Made by a program: the position numbers and the translations under genes. Below the pieces are notes generated by a model. That model had not been told where the DNA came from and searched no databases. It was given only the letters and a program-made list of their open reading frames with translations. From NCBI GenBank assembly GCA_019242135.1, contig JAFAWC010000027.1, positions 1 to 8,193 of the forward strand: 8,193 nucleotides of DNA. The letters are read 5' to 3'. The stretch is from Mycobacteriaceae bacterium (GTDB taxonomy: Bacteria; Actinomycetota; Actinomycetes; Mycobacteriales; Mycobacteriaceae). Positions 1 through 5,415 of this stretch are shown here, piece after piece; the stretch's first letter is position 1; each line of letters begins with the position of its first letter.

Positions 1-1037
1 GCCGCACGGTAACCGGCCACCATGTCCCAGAGTGCAAATGTCAAGGGCCGCAACCCGTCGTGGGTCACTGTGGACACTTCGAAGACCGGCCAGCCGAACC
101 GGCGGCCGACCTCGTCGCGCACGAACTCGGCCAGCTCCCGCGCCTGCGGTATGTCGATCTTGTTGAGCACCACCGCCCGCGGTCGGTCGGACAGGTCCAC
201 GAGGAGCGAATCCTGTTGCAGGGTTGGCGAGTAGACCGCGAGTTCGGCTTCCAGCGCTTCGATGTCGGAAACCGGGTCGCGGCCCGGCTCCGGCGTCGCG
301 CAGTCCACGACGTGCACCAGCACCGCGCAGCGCTCGATGTGTCGCAGGAACTCAAGACCCAGCCCGCGGCCCTGCGCCGCGCCGGGGATGAGGCCCGGGA
401 CGTCTGCGACCGTGAAGGAGTTCTGCCCGGCCGAGACCACCCCGAGGTTGGGCGCCAGCGTGGTGAACGGGTAGTCGGCGATCTTGGGCTTGGCGGCGGA
501 CAGCACGGAAACCAGGGAGGACTTGCCCGCTGAGGGGAAGCCGATCAAGCCCACGTCGGCGACGGTCTTCAGCTCCAGGGTCAGGTCGCGGGCCTGGCCC
601 TTTTCGCCGAGCAGCGCAAAACCGGGTGCCTTGCGGGCGCGTGAGGCGAGCGCCGCGTTGCCCAGCCCGCCGCGGCCGCCCTGTGCGGCTTCGAAGGTGG
701 TGCCGGCGCCGACCAGATCGGCCAGCAGCCGGCCGTTGTCGTCGAGCACGACGGTGCCGTCGGGCACTTTCAGGTGCAGGTCCTCGCCGGTGGCGCCGTC
801 GCGGTTGCCGCCCTGGCCCTGCCGCCCGGACTGTGCCGTGACGTGGGGGTGGAAATGGAAGTCCAAAAGTGTCTGCACCTGGGGATCGACGACCAGGTAG
901 ACGCTGCCGCCGCGGCCGCCGTTGCCGCCGTCGGGTCCGCCCAGGGGCTTGAACTTCTCCCGGTGCACCGAGGCGCAGCCGTTACCCCCGTTGCCGGCGC
1001 GCACGTGGATCACGGCGCGGTCGACGAACCGGGGCAT
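1..1037 (-). CDS. obg: Obg/CgtA-family GTPase, 3'-truncated by the window edge
   Basis: This is a conserved cytoplasmic GTPase associated with late 50S ribosome assembly and stress or growth control. The first 345 codons are present; the family is usually about 480 residues in mycobacteria, so the C-terminal OCT domain lies outside the window. The glycine-rich Obg fold covers about residues 1-158, with many GG/GxGG turns. The G domain follows: G1 GFPSAGKS at residues 166-173 (bases 542-519), G3 DVPG at 212-215, G4 NKID at 292-295 and a G5-like STVT at 322-325. The start is ATG at 1037 ([12 protein letters not shown]), preceded by a strong GAGGTGATC Shine-Dalgarno. It lies 94 bases downstream of rpmA, the common rplU-rpmA-obg order, so it is probably co-transcribed, with possible help from its own weak promoter. 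The identification is secure; no frameshift is seen in the visible part. Confidence 0.96.
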   Translation of the reverse strand, partial: MPRFVDRAVIHVRAGNGGNGCASVHREKFKPLGGPDGGNGGRGGSVYLVVDPQVQTLLDFHFHPHVTAQSGRQGQGGNRDGATGEDLHLKVPDGTVVLDDNGRLLADLVGAGTTFEAAQGGRGGLGNAALASRARKAPGFALLGEKGQARDLTLELKTVADVGLIGFPSAGKSSLVSVLSAAKPKIADYPFTTLAPNLGVVSAGQNSFTVADVPGLIPGAAQGRGLGLEFLRHIERCAVLVHVVDCATPEPGRDPVSDIEALEAELAVYSPTLQQDSLLVDLSDRPRAVVLNKIDIPQARELAEFVRDEVGRRFGWPVFEVSTVTHDGLRPLTFALWDMVAGYRA

Positions 1038-1131
1038 CGGTGATCACCTCTCAGGCGAGCCTTGTGCGCCGAACGTGAGCCTATTGCGAATTTTCAGCCG
1101 ATTCTTCGCACTGGCTGCACGCTCGCGAAGC
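1038..1131 (-). other. rpmA-obg intergenic spacer with possible internal promoter
   Basis: This 94-base gap is distinctly richer in A/T than its flanks around 1075-1110. It contains a TAGGCT hexamer (minus strand, bases 1083-1078) that fits the mycobacterial SigA -10 pattern TANNNT, which would give a leader of roughly 35 bases for obg. No convincing -35 box lies 16-18 bases upstream. A 5-bp GCGAA/TTCGC inverted repeat overlaps the A/T-rich stretch. The gap may be simple intra-operon spacing; a separate obg promoter is an inference from the -10 hexamer only. Confidence 0.35.
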
Positions 1132-1389
1132 TCAGTCCGTGGTGGGGACGATGCTGACTGTCTTGCGGCCGCGCTTTTCGCCGAACTGGACCGCGCCCGC
1201 GGCCTTGGCGAACAGCGTGTCGTCGCCGCCACGGCCGACGTTCACGCCGGGATGGAAGTGGGTGCCGCGCTGGCGCACGATGATCTCGCCGGCCTTGACG
1301 AGCTGACCGCCGAAGCGCTTGACGCCGAGCCGCTGAGCGGCGGAGTCGCGGCCGTTGCGGGAGCTTGACGCGCCCTTCTTGTGTGCCAT
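1132..1389 (-). CDS. rpmA: 50S ribosomal protein L27 (bL27)
   Basis: L27 is a component of the large ribosomal subunit whose N terminus reaches the peptidyl-transferase centre and helps position tRNA. The 85-residue product has the usual family length and begins [16 protein letters not shown], so the mature N terminus needs no proteolytic trimming of the kind described in Firmicutes. The conserved LGVKRFGGQ and [11 protein letters not shown] segments are present, with a basic body. The ATG at 1389 is preceded by a GGGAG Shine-Dalgarno. It starts 11 bases after the rplU stop, so the two are almost certainly translated from one message, giving matched supply of two 50S proteins. Confidence 0.98.
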   Translation of the reverse strand: MAHKKGASSSRNGRDSAAQRLGVKRFGGQLVKAGEIIVRQRGTHFHPGVNVGRGGDDTLFAKAAGAVQFGEKRGRKTVSIVPTTD

Positions 1390-1400
1390 GTCGCTCCCTG

Positions 1401-1712
1401 CTACTTGATCCCGGTGACCTTCAGCACGGTCAGCTGCTGACGATGACCCTGCCGCTTGTGGTAGCCGGTCTTGTTCTTGAACTTGTGGATGCGGATCTTG
1501 GGGCCCTTGGTGTGTTCGAGCACTTCGACGTTCACGGCCACCTTGGCCAGCGCGTCCGCGTCGGTGGTGACGTTCGAGCCGTCAACGACCAGCGCCACCG
1601 GCAGTGAAACCTTCGCGCCGGGCTCGGCGTCGAGCTTCTCCACCTTGACGACGTCGCCGGCGGCCACCTTGTACTGCTTGCCGCCGGTCTTGACGATTGC
1701 GTAGGTCGCCAT
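1401..1712 (-). CDS. rplU: 50S ribosomal protein L21 (bL21)
   Basis: L21 is a 23S rRNA-binding protein of the large subunit. The product is 103 residues ([16 protein letters not shown]...), the family's usual size, with the characteristic [21 protein letters not shown] basic segment near the C terminus that contacts rRNA. The reading frame stays open upstream to a TTG at 1823, but the added stretch is low-complexity and unlike L21, and that TTG falls at the predicted transcription start; the ATG at 1712 is therefore chosen. Its Shine-Dalgarno is modest (GAGAAG, about 6 bases upstream). It is the first gene of an rplU-rpmA-(obg) unit with its own promoter upstream. Confidence 0.97.
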   Translation of the reverse strand: MATYAIVKTGGKQYKVAAGDVVKVEKLDAEPGAKVSLPVALVVDGSNVTTDADALAKVAVNVEVLEHTKGPKIRIHKFKNKTGYHKRQGHRQQLTVLKVTGIK

Positions 1713-1824
1713 CGCTTCTTCTCGTTCCGCTGGTCGGGGCGCGGGCCACCGTGGCGGCGCGTGCGGGTGTGGTGCGGGGAGCTCCCGCGTCGCCGACGAC
1801 CCTCCTCGCGGGCCTGGCGACAAC
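1713..1824 (-). promoter_or_regulatory. rplU 5' leader, structured, about 112 nt
   Basis: This is the predicted untranslated leader between the rplU transcription start (near 1824) and the ATG. At the 5' end a GTCGCC (1821-1816) can pair with GGCGAC (1794-1789), enclosing a 21-base loop that contains a perfect purine-rich GAGGAGG (1807-1801) not followed by any start codon. Directly after it, GCGGG (1788-1784) can pair with CCCGC (1778-1774) around a 5-base loop. Ribosomal-protein operons are often autoregulated through such leaders, and L21 leaders are known in Firmicutes; I cannot match this sequence to a known class, so regulation is inference. Confidence 0.4.
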
Positions 1825-1830
1825 TGATCT

Positions 1831-1860
1831 AGGGTACGTGACCAGCGGCTGAGGGGTCAA
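1831..1860 (-). promoter_or_regulatory. SigA-type promoter for rplU-rpmA
   Basis: On the minus strand a TTGACC -35 box (1860-1855) is separated by 18 bases from a TACCCT -10 box (1836-1831). Both are close to the mycobacterial housekeeping consensus (TTGAC and TANNNT). The start of transcription would fall near the purines at 1825-1824. It sits directly upstream of rplU and just downstream of the rne stop, which makes it the best promoter visible in the window. It explains how the ribosomal protein genes can be expressed independently of rne. Confidence 0.75.
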
Positions 1861-1871
1861 ACCACTGGTCA
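1839..1871 (-). repeat. Inverted repeat spanning rne stop codon and rplU -35 box
   Basis: Minus-strand arms TGACCAGTGG (1871-1862) and CCGCTGGTCA (1848-1839) form a 10-bp stem with one position that is a G-U wobble in RNA, around a 13-base loop. The first three bases of the upstream arm are the rne TGA stop codon, and the loop holds the rplU -35 box. No U-tract follows. It could be a U-poor terminator or 3'-end stabiliser for the rne transcript, or a protein-binding operator over the rplU promoter; the sequence does not decide between these. Confidence 0.55.
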
Positions 1872-4298
1872 GCTGTCGTGGCTCGGGGGCCCAGCCGGGC
1901 GGCCCGCGGAGCGGCGCGGCCGGCGCGCCGCCGGAAGCGTCGCAGTCACCGGCGGCGGCTCCGTGACATCAATGTCGAGATCGTCACCGAGGTCCTCGTC
2001 GTCTTCGTCGAGGTCGACATCGATCTCGTCGTCGTCGTCCTCGTCGTCCTCGTCGTCGTCAGCCTCGTCCGCCTCGTCTTCGGAGTCGAGGTCGTCGTCG
2101 TCGAGGTCCTCCTCGGCGAGGTCGATCACGGCCTCCTTGACGTCCTCGGCGGCCTCTTCGGCGGACTCCGCCGACTCCTCGACGTCTTCGTCGCCCTCGC
2201 TGCGTGCCGCGGCCATCGCCTTGAACAGCGGGTGCTCCCCGGGCACGTGGGTGGGCACCTTGGCGATCGCAGGCTCCTCACCGCGCGACTTGCGCGATCG
2301 CTTGCCGCGCCGGCCGCCGCTCTCCTTGCGACCCGCCGGCGGGGACTCCACCGGGTCGATGTGCAGCAGGATCCCGCGGCCGGCGCAGTGCGGGCACGCC
2401 GTCGAGAACGCCTCCACCAGCCCGGTGCCCAGCCGCTTGCGGGTCAACTGCACCAGACCCAGCGACGTGACCTCGGACACCTGGTGGCGGGTGCGGTCGC
2501 GGGCGAGGGCCTCGGTGAGCCGACGCAACACCAGATCGCGGTTGGACTCCAGCACCATGTCGATGAAGTCGATGACCACGATGCCGCCGATGTCGCGCAG
2601 CCGCAGCTGGCGCACGATCTCCTCGGCTGCCTCGAGGTTGTTGCGCGTGACGGTCTCTTCGAGGTTGCCGCCCGAACCGGTGAACTTGCCGGTGTTGACG
2701 TCGACCACCGTCATGGCCTCGGTCCGGTCGATCACCAGGGTGCCACCCGACGGCAGCCACACCTTGCGGTCCATCGCCTTGGCCAACTGCTCGTCGATGC
2801 GGTGCACGGCGAACACGTCCGGGCCATCCAGTACCGCGGGCTCGTAGCGGGTGAGCCGGGGAACAAGTTCGGGCGCAACTGAATTCACATAGGAGTTGAT
2901 GGTGTCCCACGCTTCGTCGCCGGACACCACGAGTCCCGAGAAGTCCTCGTTGAACAGGTCGCGGATGACCTTGACCAGCACGTCGGGTTCCTCGTACAGA
3001 GCGACCGCCGCACCGGCCGCCTTGGCCCTGATCTCATCGGCCTGGACTTCGATCTGCTTCCAGCGTTCCTGCAGTCGGTTGACGTCGGCGCGGATGTCGT
3101 CTTCTTTCACACCCTCCGACGCCGTCCGGATGATCACACCGGCATCGGACGGCACCACCTCGCGCAAAATCTCCTTGAGCCGTTGACGTTCGGTGTCGGG
3201 CAGCTTGCGGCTGATACCGGTCGAAGAGGCACCCGGCACGTACACCAAAAAGCGGCCGGCCAGCGACACCTGCGTGGTGAGCCGGGCACCCTTGTGCCCG
3301 ACCGGGTCCTTGCTGACCTGCACGACGACGTAGTCACCGGGCTTGAGGGCCTGCTCGATCTTGCGGTTGCTGCCGCCCAGACCCGCGGCGTCCCAATTGA
3401 CTTCGCCTGCATACAAGACGCCGTTGCGTCCGCGGCCGATGTCGACGAAGGCGGCCTCCATCGACGGCAGGACGTTCTGCACGATGCCCAGGTAGATGTT
3501 GCCGACCAGCGACGCGGACGACGGGCTGGTGACGAAGTGCTCCACAAGCACGCCGTCCTCGAGCACCGCGATCTGGGTGTAGCGGGCGCCCTCGTGCGGC
3601 GGCTCGGTGCGCACCTTGTCGCGAACAACCATGACGCGCTCGACGGCCTCGCGGCGGGCGAGGAACTCGGCCTCCGAGAGGATCGGGGGCCGGCGCCGCC
3701 CCGCGTCGCGCCCGTCGCGTCGGCGCTGCCGTTTGGCCTCCAGCCGGGTGGACCCGGTGATGCCCTGAATCTCGGTGTCGTCCTTGCCCGTTGACCGCGG
3801 AGCGCGTTCGTGCACGACCGTGTTGGGCGGATCGTCGGGCGAGCCGTTGGCATCGGAGTCGTCATTGGAGCCGGCCTTGCGGCGGCGACGTCGGCGGCGC
3901 CTGCGGCTGGCGCCCTCGGTCGTGCCGGTGTCCTCGTCGCCGTTTTCGTCCTCGGAGTCCTCAGCGTCCTCGGCGGCCTCGTCGCCGTCGTCGGAGTCCT
4001 CGCCGTCGGCCGCGCCCTGTTCACCGCGCCCGCGACCGCGTCCCCGCCGGCCTCGGCGCCGGCGCCGGGCCGCAGGCCGGTCGGCCTGCTCGCTGTCGGA
4101 GGTCTCGAAGTCGCCGGATTCGTCGTCTTCGTCTTCCTCGTCGTTGTCGCGCGCGATCGGCTGCGGCGCGACGAACAGCGGCATGTAATCCGGTTGCGCC
4201 GGTTGCGGGCTGAGCGTGTGAAGGGTCAGGTCCGGCGAGTCGGCTTGCCCCGCAGTGCTGCCCTCGGATTGCGTCGGTGATAGGTCATCGGCGGCCAC
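1869..4298 (-). CDS. rne: Ribonuclease E/G
   Basis: This is an endoribonuclease that cuts single-stranded A/U-rich RNA, starting mRNA decay and maturing rRNA. The 809-residue product has a disordered N-terminal region (1-205) with acidic stretches alternating with Arg-rich tracts (78-92, and nine Arg at 132-140). An S1 RNA-binding domain follows (about 262-345, VGNIYLGIVQNVLPSMEAAF), then the RNase H-like and DNase I-like catalytic core. The Mg-binding aspartates align to D533 (VVDVN) and D577 (VVIDFID), equivalent to E. coli D303 and D346. The Zn-link CPHC is at 635-638. A basic stretch (657-672) precedes an extreme Asp/Glu tail (about 700-780) and an Arg-rich end. The start is GTG at 4298, with AGGAG ideally placed; an in-frame TAG lies 18 codons upstream, so no longer start fits. 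It is shorter than the roughly 950-residue M. tuberculosis annotation, mainly at the N terminus. It probably has its own promoter and a long leader. Confidence 0.97.
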   Translation of the reverse strand: MAADDLSPTQSEGSTAGQADSPDLTLHTLSPQPAQPDYMPLFVAPQPIARDNDEEDEDDESGDFETSDSEQADRPAARRRRRGRRGRGRGRGEQGAADGEDSDDGDEAAEDAEDSEDENGDEDTGTTEGASRRRRRRRRRKAGSNDDSDANGSPDDPPNTVVHERAPRSTGKDDTEIQGITGSTRLEAKRQRRRDGRDAGRRRPPILSEAEFLARREAVERVMVVRDKVRTEPPHEGARYTQIAVLEDGVLVEHFVTSPSSASLVGNIYLGIVQNVLPSMEAAFVDIGRGRNGVLYAGEVNWDAAGLGGSNRKIEQALKPGDYVVVQVSKDPVGHKGARLTTQVSLAGRFLVYVPGASSTGISRKLPDTERQRLKEILREVVPSDAGVIIRTASEGVKEDDIRADVNRLQERWKQIEVQADEIRAKAAGAAVALYEEPDVLVKVIRDLFNEDFSGLVVSGDEAWDTINSYVNSVAPELVPRLTRYEPAVLDGPDVFAVHRIDEQLAKAMDRKVWLPSGGTLVIDRTEAMTVVDVNTGKFTGSGGNLEETVTRNNLEAAEEIVRQLRLRDIGGIVVIDFIDMVLESNRDLVLRRLTEALARDRTRHQVSEVTSLGLVQLTRKRLGTGLVEAFSTACPHCAGRGILLHIDPVESPPAGRKESGGRRGKRSRKSRGEEPAIAKVPTHVPGEHPLFKAMAAARSEGDEDVEESAESAEEAAEDVKEAVIDLAEEDLDDDDLDSEDEADEADDDEDDEDDDDEIDVDLDEDDEDLGDDLDIDVTEPPPVTATLPAARRPRRSAGRPAGPPSHDS

Positions 4299-4355
4299 GT
4301 AATCTCCTATAAGCCCCCGGGCGCGTCGACAGACGCGGCCACGCGAGGGCTATCG

Positions 4356-4463
4356 CTATGAACCCAGGACTCGTGTCCCGAGTTTGTAGGTCTCGCGCCG
4401 GGCGGTTCGGGTGAACCCACCGGCACCTGCTGCGAATGACGGCTGTGACGGTCCGCGCCGCAT
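4356..4463 (-). CDS. Possible 35-codon upstream ORF in the rne leader
   Basis: An ATG at 4463 opens a 35-codon frame (MRRGPSQPSF... ending RVLGS) that stops at a TAG about 57 bases before the rne GTG. It is basic, with no domain I recognise. No Shine-Dalgarno is evident before the ATG, so it may not be translated. If it is, ribosome passage would open the leader hairpin at 4404-4417 and could influence access to rne. It could equally be a chance frame in GC-rich DNA. Confidence 0.2.
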   Translation of the reverse strand: MRRGPSQPSFAAGAGGFTRTARRETYKLGTRVLGS

Positions 4464-4504
4464 CGCCGAAGCCGCGATCGTCGCGCTCGTCTAAGTCTTC
4501 ATCC

Positions 4505-4536
4505 GGGTTTCCAGCACCGTGCGGTGCTGGTCACCC
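4505..4536 (-). repeat. Strong hairpin at predicted rne transcript 5' end (or ndk terminator)
   Basis: CCAGCACC (4530-4523) and GGTGCTGG (4518-4511) pair perfectly over 8 bp around a GCAC loop; the DNA itself is a 20-base perfect palindrome. A second outer helix GGGT (4536-4533) with ACCC (4508-4505) extends it past a GA/AA internal loop. No U-tract follows. It begins 6 bases after a candidate -10 box, so it would cap the 5' end of the rne mRNA. It also lies 45 bases past the ndk stop and could serve as a U-poor terminator. Confidence 0.65.
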
Positions 4537-4542
4537 TCGCCC

Positions 4543-4548
4543 AGTATC
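4543..4548 (-). promoter_or_regulatory. Candidate -10 element for rne
   Basis: GATACT on the minus strand keeps the two most important positions of the mycobacterial SigA -10 pattern (A2 and T6). It stands in the ndk-rne gap, 6 bases before the G that begins the leader hairpin. The region upstream shows no good -35 box at normal spacing; TTGGCC at 4574-4569 is 20 bases away. The assignment rests on position and the -10 only. Confidence 0.4.
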
Positions 4549-4580
4549 CCATACGGCCGCCAGTGCCCGGCCAAGCCCCG

Positions 4581-5006
4581 TTAACGCCCCGGAAACCAGA
4601 GCGCGATCTCGCGCGCGGCGGACTCGGGTGAATCGGACCCGTGCACGAGGTTGTTCTGCGTCTCGAGCGCGTAGTCGGCGCGGATACTGCCCGGCGCGGC
4701 CTTCTCGACGGGGTCGGTGCCCCCGGCGATCTGCCGAAACGCCGCCACCGCCCGCGGACCCTCAACAATGGCGGCGACCACCGGTCCGGAGGTGATGAAC
4801 TCCAGCAGGGAGGCAAAGAACGGTTTGCCGTCGTGTTCGGCGTAGTGCTCGCGGGCCAGGTCGTCGCTGACGTTTTTCAGCTCCAGGGCGGCCAGTGCCA
4901 GCCCCTTGCGTTCGATCCGGCTGATGACCTCCCCCACCAGCCCCCGCTCGACGCCGTCGGGCTTGATCAGGACGAGGGTGCGCTCGCTTGGCTCGCCGGC
5001 AGTCAC
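4581..5006 (-). CDS. ndk: Nucleoside diphosphate kinase
   Basis: This enzyme transfers the gamma-phosphate from NTPs (mainly ATP) to NDPs through a phospho-histidine intermediate, balancing cellular NTP and dNTP pools. The 141-residue product carries the full family signature: [13 protein letters not shown] at 10-22, [10 protein letters not shown] at 55-64, [13 protein letters not shown], and the catalytic histidine H122 in NLVHGSDS. The GTG at 5006 adds five residues over the M. tuberculosis protein (MTERTLVL...). The frame is open further upstream to 5063, but that overlaps the preceding gene and is unlike Ndk. No Shine-Dalgarno precedes the GTG, so translation probably depends on the gene that ends 10 bases upstream. 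It is the last member of the valS-folC-DUF4233-ndk run. Confidence 0.96.
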   Translation of the reverse strand: MTAGEPSERTLVLIKPDGVERGLVGEVISRIERKGLALAALELKNVSDDLAREHYAEHDGKPFFASLLEFITSGPVVAAIVEGPRAVAAFRQIAGGTDPVEKAAPGSIRADYALETQNNLVHGSDSPESAAREIALWFPGR

Positions 5007-5016
5007 GGCGAAAAGA

Positions 5017-5415
5017 CTAATCGACGGTCTCCGGCGGTCGCTGCTGGCCGGGCAGCAGACCACGCTGCTGGCGGCGCCGGACCTCGGCGCGCAAATACAC
5101 GATCAGCAGCCACACCCCGGTGAACAGCACGCCGATGAAGCCGACCGCGGCGTGCACGACAAAGCCGCCGAGCACGACCAGTTGCGCGGCGAGGTTGGCC
5201 CACAGCGCCCAGCGCCGGCGCTGCATCGCCGAGAGCACCAGCAGCAGCGCGACCACGCCGGCCAGGTATGTCACCGTGGCCGCGGTCAGCCCCCGGCCGA
5301 CCACCGCGACCACCGGCACCGCCAGCGCCACGACCACCGCCTCCAGCACCAGCACGCCCGCCATCACGGCGCGGAAGCTTTTCCACGGGTCCGGCGGCGC
5401 GGGGCCGGAGCTCAC
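5017..5415 (-). CDS. DUF4233 family small integral membrane protein
   Basis: The protein has 132 residues and unknown function; it is the counterpart of Rv2446c of M. tuberculosis by position and composition. Four hydrophobic helices are visible at about residues 16-40, 43-64, 70-90 and 91-109, joined by short loops; a QRRRW segment lies between helices 2 and 3 and a basic tail ([12 protein letters not shown]) follows helix 4, suggesting by the positive-inside rule that both are cytoplasmic. There is no cleavable signal peptide and no catalytic motif that I recognise. The GTG start at 5415 overlaps the folC stop as GTGA, so its synthesis is probably coupled to FolC. The constant folC neighbourhood suggests a link to folate or nucleotide metabolism, but that is only guilt by association. 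Confidence 0.9.
   Translation of the reverse strand: MSSGPAPPDPWKSFRAVMAGVLVLEAVVVALAVPVVAVVGRGLTAATVTYLAGVVALLLVLSAMQRRRWALWANLAAQLVVLGGFVVHAAVGFIGVLFTGVWLLIVYLRAEVRRRQQRGLLPGQQRPPETVD

Larger units (their letters stand above)
4299..4536 (-). promoter_or_regulatory. Predicted long structured 5' leader of rne
   Basis: If transcription starts near 4536, rne has a leader of about 238 bases. It can form several local hairpins: the strong one at 4536-4505 (listed separately), CGCGA/TCGCG (4485-4473), GGTTC/GAACC (4417-4404) and CGCGTC/GACGCG with a TGTC loop (4337-4322). The ribosome-binding site AGGAG (about 4309-4305) lies in an unpaired, A/T-richer stretch. Long rne leaders that mediate feedback by RNase E on its own mRNA are known in E. 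coli, and I recall a long rne leader in M. smegmatis; feedback control here is an inference. Confidence 0.5.

Noticed and set aside
1713..1823. N-terminal extension of L21 from a TTG at 1823
   Set aside because: The extension is Pro/Arg/Ala low-complexity sequence, the TTG coincides with the predicted transcription start, and L21 proteins begin at MATYAIV-type sequences.
1990..2110. Possible CRISPR or tandem repeat array in GTC-rich DNA
   Set aside because: The periodicity is three bases in the rne frame, encoding Asp and Glu; there are no spacers or repeats of CRISPR size.
1878..2882. Long plus-strand frames (334 and 294 codons) opposite rne
   Set aside because: They mirror rne in GC-rich DNA; their compositions (Val/Leu-rich and Ser-rich runs) are the antisense image of Asp/Glu codons, and neither has a recognisable domain or Shine-Dalgarno.
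3134..4024. Minus-strand 296-codon frame overlapping rne
   Set aside because: It is a frame-shifted shadow of the rne coding sequence, rich in Arg, Pro, Thr and Ala, with no family likeness.
4505..4536. Classical intrinsic terminator after ndk
   Set aside because: The hairpin is strong but AAACCC follows instead of a U-tract, and its position at the likely rne transcript start offers another explanation; it is kept as a hairpin with both readings.
4299..4580. Hidden tRNA or small-RNA gene in the ndk-rne gap
   Set aside because: No cloverleaf, CCA end or T-loop GTTCRANNC in the right spacing was found; the GGTTC/GAACC element is a simple local hairpin.
5007..5063. N-terminal extension of Ndk from 5063
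   Set aside because: It overlaps the end of the DUF4233 gene and gives non-homologous residues before the conserved Ndk start.
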